The notes under the pieces: generated by a model
What the model saw: only the letters and a program-made list of their open reading frames with translations
The model's database searches: none
What the model was told of the DNA's origin: nothing
Program-made: the position numbers and the translations under genes
NCBI GenBank assembly: GCA_900472785.1
Contig: UCJH01000020.1
Span: forward strand, 2,388 to 66,387
DNA from: Hyphomicrobiales bacterium
GTDB lineage: Bacteria; Pseudomonadota; Alphaproteobacteria; Rhizobiales; Rhizobiaceae
Direction: 5' to 3'
Length of the DNA: 64,000 nucleotides
Shown here: positions 57,107-64,000 of the stretch, in pieces
How positions within the stretch are numbered: position 1 is the first letter of the stretch
Layout of the letters: each line of letters starts with the position of its first letter

Positions 57107-58534
57107 ATGAGACCGCCCGAAAAAGGCTTGACCGTGGCCATTGTCGGCGGCGGCTTTAGCGGCGGAGCCGTTGCCGCCCATCTGGCACGGCACGAAGCCT
57201 TTCGGCATGGGCAGATCATCGTCTTCGAGCCGCGTGCGCATCTCGGGCGTGGGCTTGCCTACGATACGGACAATGACGCGCACCGTGTCAACGTGCCGGC
57301 AAATCACATGAGCCTTGACGTCGATGATGACGATCATTTTCTCCGGTGGCTTGAACGCCACGACGAGATCGTCCGTGATCCGGCGGCGCTTGCATCGGAC
57401 GGGAAGGTCTATCCGCGGCGCGGGGCTTTCGGACGCTATGTCAGCGACTATGTGAAGCCGTTTCTGCTGAGCGGTGTTGTCCGGCATGAGAAAAGCCGCA
57501 TTATCGAAGCGCGGCGTGAGGCGTTCGGCTGGCTGGTGGTCGCGGAAAACGGTACGCGCCTCGCGGCCGATATCCTTGTTATCGCCACGAGCCATCCCGC
57601 GCCGCAAGCGCCGCGCGGGTTTGACCATGTTTTGGCGGGGCATCCGCGCTACGTCCGCGACCCCACCGTTCCGCATGCGCTCGATGCGATCCGACCCGAG
57701 GATCGTGTTCTCGTCGTTGGCGCCGGACTGACATCCGCAGACATTGTTTCGACACTTGAACAGCGCGGTCATGTCGGGCCGGTCACGGTTTTCTCGCGGC
57801 GGGGACTGCGCTCGCGCGGCCATGCGCCCGTCATCCAGGAGCCCTTCGGCGATTTTTCATCGCAACCTTTCCGCACTGCGCTGGGGCTCGTTCGTCGGGT
57901 TCGGGCGTTGATTGAGGTAGCCAAAACCCAAGGCTTGACCTGGCACGCTGTCTTGGATGCCCTACGGGCGCAGGGCGGGCTGGTCTGGCGACGGATGCCG
58001 CTTGCGGAGCGCCGCAAGCTTGTCCGTCACATCCGGCCCTTCTGGGACGTGCACCGCTTCCGGATCGCGCCGCAGGTCGAAGCTGTCTGGGAGGGCTGGT
58101 CGAATTCCGGCAGGCTCCGGCTTCTCGCCGCATCCTTGATGGGCGTAGAACGCAAGGGAGAGGCGATCAACGTCAGCCTGCGCCAGCGCACCGGTGGCAT
58201 CAATCGCAACACCTATGATGCGGTCGTGATAACGACGGGGCCTGCCCATGGCGGTATCCTGGCCAGCCAGGAATGGCTGTCGAGGCTGGGCGAGGCGGGT
58301 CTGTTGCATGGTGACGAAACGGGTCTCGGCCTTGCCTGCGACGACGAAAGCCGGGCGCTTGATCGTGAAGGAAACGCAATCCCCGGCCTCTTCATTTCCG
58401 GGCCACTCGCGAGAGGGACGTTCGGCGAACTGATGGGGCTGCCCCAGGTCAACGAGCACGCGATCCTTGTCGCCAATGGCATAGCGCTCAGTGCCATTGA
58501 CGATATCAGCCAGCGACATTTCGGTGTGGTTTAA
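57107..58534 (+). CDS. FAD/NAD(P)-binding protein (YdhS-like)
   Basis: 475 residues. An N-terminal Rossmann motif TVAIVGGGFSGGAVAAHLA is followed by LGRGLAYDTDNDAHRVNVPANHMSLDVDD and a second nucleotide-binding site VLVVGAGLTSADIVSTL, with C-terminal FISGPLARGTFGELMGLPQVN. This is the FAD-NAD(P)-binding family of YdhS; no biochemical function is firmly known. TAGGAA precedes ATG 57107, 25 bases after ssuD, so it is probably co-transcribed and may act in redox handling of sulfur compounds. Confidence 0.85.
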   Translation: MRPPEKGLTVAIVGGGFSGGAVAAHLARHEAFRHGQIIVFEPRAHLGRGLAYDTDNDAHRVNVPANHMSLDVDDDDHFLRWLERHDEIVRDPAALASDGKVYPRRGAFGRYVSDYVKPFLLSGVVRHEKSRIIEARREAFGWLVVAENGTRLAADILVIATSHPAPQAPRGFDHVLAGHPRYVRDPTVPHALDAIRPEDRVLVVGAGLTSADIVSTLEQRGHVGPVTVFSRRGLRSRGHAPVIQEPFGDFSSQPFRTALGLVRRVRALIEVAKTQGLTWHAVLDALRAQGGLVWRRMPLAERRKLVRHIRPFWDVHRFRIAPQVEAVWEGWSNSGRLRLLAASLMGVERKGEAINVSLRQRTGGINRNTYDAVVITTGPAHGGILASQEWLSRLGEAGLLHGDETGLGLACDDESRALDREGNAIPGLFISGPLARGTFGELMGLPQVNEHAILVANGIALSAIDDISQRHFGVV

Positions 58535-58964
58535 TCCTCTCAACGATCCGCCGTATCAGATCCAAGTCTGCTTCTCCGCACAGGCCGAGCGAAGCCGCAT
58601 GGAAGCCATGAGCGTTCTCCGGCGTCCTGCTTAAGGACTGCTAGAGACGTGGCGGCAGGCCAAACTCTTGCTTTTGCGGCGTTCGAACATCTGTGCGGCC
58701 GGGTTCAATTTTCCCTGACCCCGTTTTACAAATCCACTACTGTGGCCCATGGGTGCCATCGAGTTCGTCAGCGACCGCGACGGCAGTGCGCTCCGTCATG
58801 GACGAGCTTGTCAGCGACGGACAAAAAATCTGACACCAATTCGGCCGGGCCGGCAAACCAGTTCGATTGCGCCGGTTGACTCACCTGGAGGAACGAATCT
58901 CACTGAGATTTCGTATCGAAAACGATCCGTTGGGAGCGTATGCACCGCCCTGTCGCGTGGGGGA
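58535..58964. other. Gene-poor gap
   Basis: 430 bases with no gene, hairpin or repeat I can support. It separates the sulfur island from the decayed LysR/monooxygenase pair. Confidence 0.5.
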
Positions 58965-59843
58965 TCATACTGCCAAGGCGGGCGAATGAACGCTCACCAT
59001 GCACTGTTGGGTAAACCATGTTTTGAACGACGTGACGACGGGGCGTTGAGCACTGCGCTGCGGTAGCGTGATGCAATAGGGGTTCGCGAGCGGGATTTTC
59101 CTCGTTGTCGCCAAAACCAGACGGCCCGTCTCGATCATACTGGCGCAGAACAGCCCCTGCCCAAGCACGATACCCAGACCGCCACAAGCCAGATCGATCG
59201 CCGCCATGGAGGAATTTGCGGTGATGCCTCGCTGTATCCGGTTATCCGGTGTTAAGCCTACCTTTTCAAACCATGTTCGCCACGACGGGAACTGTGCGCT
59301 GGAAGGCCCCCAATCCGTATGGATCAGAGGTGTTCCAGACATGTCGGCAGCACTGATCGAATGACGATACTCGGCAAGAAAAGCCGGTGAGCAGACCGGG
59401 TACACCGCATCGGTGACGATCTCTTCGACGTGATGCTGGGGATAGTGCGAGCGTCCGTAGGACAGACGGAAATCGATCCGTTCGCGCTCGAAGGGAACAG
59501 GGTCATCCTCTCCGCGCAAGGAAACGTCGACAGGGCCGAATGAGCGAATAAAGTCGGGAAGGCGCGACGAAAGCCATCCCATAGCCACCGACGGCGCTAC
59601 GGATATGACAAGGGAAGACCGACGTTCGCCGCCATTGAACTCGCGCGCGACGCTGCGTAAGTCGCCGAAGGCATTGAGAAGCTGGGGAAACACGTCCATT
59701 CCCGCTTCGGTCAGCACCACACGGCGGTTGGTCCGATGAAAAAGCTTACGTCCGACCTGCTCTTCAAGGGTGCGGATAAGTTGACTGACGGCGGCGGCCG
59801 TGATGCCCAGTTCCTCGGACGCAGCAATGTCGCGCCGAAACAT
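58965..59843 (-). pseudogene. LysR-family regulator lacking its N-terminal helix
   Basis: About 292 residues from ATG 59843. It begins inside the DNA-binding domain: MFRRDIAASEELGITAAAVSQ, where a complete LysR protein has ~25 more residues before ELGIT. The rest is normal: LIRTLEEQVGRKLFHRTNRRVV, then a full effector domain. The sequence upstream belongs to the start of the divergent DszA-type gene, so the original 5' end and intergenic promoter appear deleted. It is probably non-functional in DNA binding, or at least severely altered. Confidence 0.7.
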
Positions 59844-61158
59844 GATCCTGGCTGCCTTCTTCTTCAATCCGCAGGGGGACCACCGTATGTCCTGGCGGCA
59901 TCCGCGTGCGCCGCGCCACGAATTCCTCAACCTCGACTACTACCGACGGCTGGCGAACATCGCCGAGCAAGCCAAGCTGGATGCGATCTTCATCGCCGAT
60001 CACCTTGGGATCTGGGATACCTATGGCAGCGGGCTCACCCATTATGCCAATCCGCGGCTCGAACCGCTCTCTCCGGTTTCGGCGCTTTCGGCCGTCACCA
60101 AAGACATCGCTTTCATGGTCACGGCATCGACCTCCTATACGGAGCCGTTCAATACCGCACGGATGTTTGCCTCGATCGACCACATCAGCCGAGGTCGCGT
60201 GAGCTGGAACGTGGTCACGTCGGCGCTTGAGGAAGAAGCCGTCAACTTCGGCCGCGATGCCAATATCGACCATGCGACACGGTATGAGCGCGCCGGCGAA
60301 TTTCTGGATGTCGCAAAAGCGCTGTGGGACAGCTGGGAAGACGATGCACTGGTGATCGACAAGGACTCTGGCGTTTTCGCCGATTGAGACCAGGTGCATG
60401 CGCTTAACCATCACGGAAAGCATTTCAAGATCAAGGGCCCGCTCAATGTTCCGCGTCCGCCGCAGGGGCATCCCGTCATCGTTCAGGCCGGATCTTCTGA
60501 TGCTGGCAGAAATCTTGCCGCCGCGCATGCCGAGGTGCATTTCGCGGTTGTCCGCGACAAGCAGGAGGGATGCGCCTACCGCGCCGATATGAACGACCGG
60601 CTTGCAAGGCATGGCCGCAAGCCCGAAAGCTTCAAATTGCTGCCGGGCATTCTGCCGATCGTGGCGTCATCCAGATCCGAGGCCGAGGAAAAGCAGGCCT
60701 ATCTGGAAACCTTGATGCTGGACGAAGTAGCCGTCGATCTTTTGTCGAGCTGGGCCGGGACCGATCTGTCGATCTATCCGCTGGACGGTCCGGTGCCGGA
60801 ACTGCCTGAGGTCGCCGGCTATAACGGCTGGCGAACCTGGCTCGCACTCGTGCGGAACGAGGAAAACAGGGGACTTAGCATCCGCCAACTGGCACGCAAG
60901 ATCGCCAACACCGGCTCAGTCCCGCTTGTGGCCGGTACCCCTCATCAGGTGGCGGACGAATTGGAAGCATGGTTTGTTTCGGGAGGCGCGGATGGGTTTA
61001 ATCTTATGTTCCCGCTGCTTCCGGAGGATTGGGAAAACTTCATGATTCAAGTCGTGCCGGAGTTGCAAAGACGTGGCCTTTTCCGGACCGAGTACGAACC
61101 TGGAACGCTACGCGACCGTCTCGGATTGGAACGACCAAACCGGCCATCTGCACGGTAG
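59827..61158 (+). pseudogene. DszA/NtaA-type FMN monooxygenase interrupted by in-frame TGA
   Basis: A ~443-codon reading frame split by TGA at 60385-60387. The first half (MILAAFFFNPQGDHRMSWRHP, then FASIDHISRGRVSWNVVTSA) and the second half (HALNHHGKHFKIKGPLNVPR to GLFRTEYEPGTLRDRLG) are in the same frame and together make a full-length family member. A CGA-to-TGA transition would explain it. The start (ATG 59827 or 59842) lies within the truncated LysR gene, so the native promoter is probably lost too. It is a third DszA-type gene, now decayed. Confidence 0.85.
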
Positions 61159-61207
61159 GGAACTTGTTGTGGATGCCGACAACGGCCGGATAACCGTCCG
61201 ACATCAT

Positions 61208-61651
61208 TCAACGCTTTATCAACAGTTCCAGCAATTTGACGAGTTCTGCAGCCGTTGTTTCTCCGAGTTCTGCTCTCAGCTTTCCATCATACTCGTTTGC
61301 TCGACGACCCAGATCAAGGAACACAATTTGCCCTTCCTGGGTCAGATTCAGGATTTCGGCCCGCCGGTCGTCCTTGCTGGGAGCGCGCAGGAGTAAACCT
61401 GCGGATTCCAGCATTGCAACGGCGCGACTAACCTTGGTCTTTTCGATATGGGAGATGACGCATATGTCCTTTGCCGTCATTGCACCGAATTTGCCAAGAT
61501 TGGCCATTACCCGCCACTGAGTTCGGGTCATGCCATAAAGATCTCGATACACAGCATGGAAAGAGCGAGAGGTTGCCTCCGCCGCTTGATTCAAAAGATA
61601 GGGAAGAAATTCCTCAAGGTCGAACTCGGGCTCGGTGCTCAGATCTGTCAT
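61208..61651 (-). CDS. MarR-family transcriptional regulator
   Basis: About 147 residues from ATG 61651 (GGAT six bases upstream); ATG 61699 would add 16 residues. The winged helix includes MTRTQWRVMANLGKFGAMTA, KTKVSRAVAMLESAGLL and the wing APSKDDRRAEILNLT. MarR proteins typically respond to small aromatic or oxidising ligands. It converges with the decayed monooxygenase and has no obvious intact target beside it. Confidence 0.9.
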   Translation of the reverse strand: MTDLSTEPEFDLEEFLPYLLNQAAEATSRSFHAVYRDLYGMTRTQWRVMANLGKFGAMTAKDICVISHIEKTKVSRAVAMLESAGLLLRAPSKDDRRAEILNLTQEGQIVFLDLGRRANEYDGKLRAELGETTAAELVKLLELLIKR

Positions 61652-62076
61652 TGCGATATCCATTGCCTTGCGACTGAACACTGCCACAAGGCAATTCATA
61701 AGTCACGATTGCGCACGCGCTCTGTCCGAATGGGCGGACCTGAACGCCGCCACTGCCTCAAGCCGTTGTGATATGGCGTTTGTTATCGGAAATTGATCTA
61801 TCTCCACAGTCCAGCGCCGGGCATTGTAAATCTGCGGCACCAAACAGATATGGGCACCGTTGTGGTGTCGTTATAGCAACAGAGACTGTCCGACGCGACG
61901 CGCGATGCCCTGACCCGGATGAACAGGCGGTTGTGAAACCGGTTGTCCAATCCACAGGAAAGGCCTGGCCTGGGCGAATGTCAGGCCCCAACGTCGAGTA
62001 AGAACAGTTTCACATCGGTTCTTCGCGCCTTGATTAAGTTCCATAATTCACATTATCTGATTTGCCTGGAATAGGT
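61652..62076. other. Intergenic region before the IS element
   Basis: About 425 bases without a gene I can support, becoming AT-rich from 62010. It should hold the MarR promoter and the insertion flank of the IS30 element. Confidence 0.45.
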
Positions 62077-63151
62077 GGTACATTCTATTTCCAAGTGCGA
62101 CATGCCAATGATTACAACGGCTTCACTTTGGAGATTTGGCATGTCTCGATGCCATACGCAGATCACCCTCGCCGATCGACGGCGTCTCCATCACCTTGTC
62201 GAGCGTAAAGTCCCGATCAATGAGATGGCCCGCCAGCTCGGGCACCATCGTTCGACGATTTTCCGCGAGCTCAGACGCAATACGTTCGAGGATCAGCAGA
62301 TGCCGGATCTCAACGGCTACTACTGCGTGACGGCGAATGCGATGGCACGTGAGCGACGTGCCAAGCTGCGTAAGCTTGCGCGGTTCTCGCATCTGCGTCA
62401 GTCGGTTATCGACCGCATCCTGCATGGCTGGTCGCCGCAGCAGATTGCCGGCCGGATGCGACTGGAGCGGCATCCGATCTGCGTCAGTCATGAGACGATC
62501 TACAAGTTCGCCTATTCAGTGGACGGCCATGCGATCAAGCTGTGGCGACATCTGCCGGAACATCGTGCCAGACGCCGGCCGCGGTATGCCATGCGCCGCC
62601 ATGGCCAGCGTTTTAGCCCGGAGGTCAACATTCTGTATCGCCCCGACGTGGTCGCTGAACGCAAGCAGTTCGGGCATTGGGAATGCGATCTGATTCAGTT
62701 CCGAAAGAAATTCGGAAAGGCCAATGTGACGTCGCTGGTCGAACGGGTCAGCCGATTTGCCGTCTTTCTGCGCAACAACGACCGACAATCCAGACCGGTG
62801 ATGGACGGCCTGATCCAGGTGCTGCAATCCCTGCCCCACCTCGCCCGTCGTTCGATCACCTTCGACCGAGGCACCGAATTCACCGACTGGCCCTACCTGC
62901 AGGCAAGCATCGGAACACAGACATGGTTCTGCGATCCGCAATCGCCCTGGCAGAAAGGTACCGTCGAAAACACAAACGGACGGGCTAGGAAATGGCTTTC
63001 GAGAGAGGTCAACCCGCTGTCGCTCAGCGACCACGATCTCACCGATATCTGCAATCACCTGAACGCAACGCCACGCAAATGCCTCGGCTACAAAACACCA
63101 GCTGAAGTCTTCCGCCAGAAACTCCGCGCCCAAATCAGGCGCACCGGTTAG
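62077..63151 (+). mobile_element. IS30-family insertion sequence (right end not defined)
   Basis: The left end is placed near 62077, where GGTACATTCTATTTCC followed by AAGTGCGACA resembles the terminal repeats of IS30 elements. The transposase fills the element from 62141. I could not find a convincing matching inverted repeat after the transposase stop at 63151, so the right boundary is a minimum. The element lies between the decayed genes and the ABC ATPase. Confidence 0.6.
62141..63151 (+). CDS. IS30-family transposase
   Basis: 336 residues. The N-terminal helix-turn-helix has ITLADRRRLHHLVERKVPIN and MARQLGHHRSTIFRELRRN. The DDE catalytic core is complete: FGHWECDLI (first Asp), SITFDRGTEF (second Asp) and PWQKGTVENTNGRARKWL (Glu). 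ATG 62141 follows GGAGA at good spacing; the frame is open upstream to 62075. The frame is intact, so it may be active. Confidence 0.93.
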   Translation: MSRCHTQITLADRRRLHHLVERKVPINEMARQLGHHRSTIFRELRRNTFEDQQMPDLNGYYCVTANAMARERRAKLRKLARFSHLRQSVIDRILHGWSPQQIAGRMRLERHPICVSHETIYKFAYSVDGHAIKLWRHLPEHRARRRPRYAMRRHGQRFSPEVNILYRPDVVAERKQFGHWECDLIQFRKKFGKANVTSLVERVSRFAVFLRNNDRQSRPVMDGLIQVLQSLPHLARRSITFDRGTEFTDWPYLQASIGTQTWFCDPQSPWQKGTVENTNGRARKWLSREVNPLSLSDHDLTDICNHLNATPRKCLGYKTPAEVFRQKLRAQIRRTG

Positions 63152-63261
63152 CCTCTGTCAGCCCGCAAGTCGCGGTTCGCCATGGACTCACAGGTTCCCC
63201 CAGATTCTCCAGCAACATTTTTTCATAGAACGACGAGTGGCTCAATTGACGCCGATTGTCG

Positions 63262-64000
63262 TCAGCCGCAGAAGACATGCGCGGTTTCAGGATCGAAATC
63301 GAGCGAGACCGTGTCGCCGCGGGACAGGCCGGAGGTTGCCTCATGGCCGAAGGGAAGCCTGACCGAGATCGTTTCGCCGGACGGCGCTGCAGCCGCGACA
63401 TGGATGCTGCTGCCGAGAAAGGTGATGTCGGTGACGCTGGCTGAAAGACCGGAGGTCCCTTCTCTTGCTGCTTCGCGCCTCAAGGATAAACGCTCGGGCC
63501 GCAGCATCAGGGCCGCCGTTCCACCCGCTACCGCTGTGCCATGCACCGGCACGCCGCTGATCGAGGCGCCGGCACCGATCGACAGGTCGGCCCGTCCATC
63601 CTTTGCCGACAGGATCCTGCAGGTGACGAAGTCGCTGTCGCCGATGAATTCCGCCACGAAGCGGGTGGCAGGATCGGCGTAGAGTTCCGGCCCCGTCCCG
63701 ATCTGGTCGATCACGCCCTTCGAGAAAACCGCGATGCGGTCCGAAAGCCGCAGCGCCTCTTCCTGATCATGGGTGACATAAAGGATCGTCACCTCCGTTT
63801 CCTGGTGAATCCGGCGGATCTCGTGCTGGATTTCCTCGCGAAGCTTCTTGTCGAGCGCCGACAACGGTTCATCCATCAGAAGCACCGGCGGGTCATAGGC
63901 CAGCGCGCGGGCGAGCGCCACGCGCTGCTGCTGTCCGCCCGACATCTGCGCCGGCTTGCGATCCTCGAACCCCTCGAGCCGCACCAGTTGCAGCATCTTC
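63262..64000 (-). CDS. PotA/UgpC-type ABC transporter ATP-binding protein (partial)
   Basis: About 245 C-terminal residues; the 5' part lies beyond base 64000. Visible are signature MSGGQQQRVALARAL, Walker B VLLMDEPLSALDKK, H-loop YVTHDQEEALRLSD and a C-terminal TOBE domain (~120-245), the layout of spermidine/putrescine, iron or glycerol-phosphate importer ATPases. The stop at 63262 is 110 bases from the IS30 transposase. Further transporter genes are probably upstream, outside the window. Confidence 0.92.
   Translation of the reverse strand, partial: KMLQLVRLEGFEDRKPAQMSGGQQQRVALARALAYDPPVLLMDEPLSALDKKLREEIQHEIRRIHQETEVTILYVTHDQEEALRLSDRIAVFSKGVIDQIGTGPELYADPATRFVAEFIGDSDFVTCRILSAKDGRADLSIGAGASISGVPVHGTAVAGGTAALMLRPERLSLRREAAREGTSGLSASVTDITFLGSSIHVAAAAPSGETISVRLPFGHEATSGLSRGDTVSLDFDPETAHVFCG

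Noticed and set aside
59844-59930. Extending the LysR gene upstream to a start near 59930
   Set aside because: The added residues are the reverse complement of the monooxygenase start and do not resemble a LysR N-terminus.
60385-60387. TGA in the DszA-type gene as a selenocysteine codon
   Set aside because: The position is not catalytic in this family, no selenocysteine members are known to me, and the promoter region is also damaged, so a nonsense mutation is simpler.
61768-62001. Small open frame in the gap before the IS element
   Set aside because: No ribosome site, no recognisable motif, and an equally long frame lies antisense to it.
63152-63200. Right inverted repeat of the IS30 element
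   Set aside because: Best alignment to the left end is poor beyond four bases, so I did not assign a boundary.

Overview
The window reads as a high-GC alphaproteobacterial replicon, most likely Rhizobiaceae (Rhizobium/Agrobacterium/Ensifer-like) and probably an accessory replicon or chromid. The evidence is the density of ABC importers with their own LacI/LysR/AraC/TetR/MarR regulators, the gene families present, and the lack of rRNA, tRNA or core housekeeping genes. It is almost entirely catabolic and scavenging DNA. Both ends cut through ABC-transporter genes.

Layout. (1) 1-5056: ribose-type sugar ABC importer (two permeases, duplicated ATPase, binding protein; minus strand) with a divergent LacI regulator. 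(2) 5150-7163: phytanoyl-CoA-dioxygenase-family oxygenase with a second, paralogous LacI regulator. (3) 7174-8916: soluble double-PAS chemoreceptor. (4) 9117-17016: LysR, a Rieske oxygenase, its reductase, a TMADH-like flavoenzyme, TetR, and a DapA-family lyase. This looks like stepwise N-demethylation of a betaine feeding (hydroxy)proline breakdown. (5) 17592-18614: DUF808 membrane protein. (6) 18900-24834: leucine branch (isovaleryl-CoA dehydrogenase, both methylcrotonyl-CoA carboxylase subunits, then MaoC and CitE family proteins where LiuC/LiuE would be expected). (7) 24909-37020: AraC regulator divergent from a tightly packed valine/isoleucine operon (SDR, thiolase, acyl-CoA dehydrogenase, all branched-chain 2-oxoacid dehydrogenase subunits, HIBYL-CoA hydrolase, 3-hydroxyisobutyrate dehydrogenase, enoyl-CoA hydratase). 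Regions 6 and 7 cover most of branched-chain amino acid catabolism.

(8) 37.1-58.5 kb is an organosulfur-scavenging island: two ribose-type ABC importers, a MetNIQ importer, two DszA/NtaA-type FMN monooxygenases, two DszC/SfnB-type acyl-CoA-dehydrogenase-fold oxidoreductases, a flavin reductase, SsuD, an FAD/NAD(P) protein and an Rrf2 regulator with four cysteines. Seven copies of an 18-bp AT-rich element (columns CTAT..A...TAT..AC) lie in the promoter regions of the units here, including those of the sugar-type importers. I found none elsewhere in the window. This apparent sulfur regulon, probably run by the Rrf2 protein, is the main discovery candidate.

(9) 58.9-63.2 kb is decaying DNA: a LysR gene lacking its N-terminus, a third DszA-type monooxygenase interrupted by an in-frame TGA, a MarR gene and an IS30-family element. 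(10) 63262-64000: the 3' part of a PotA/UgpC-type ABC ATPase. No CRISPR, tRNA or rRNA was recognised.
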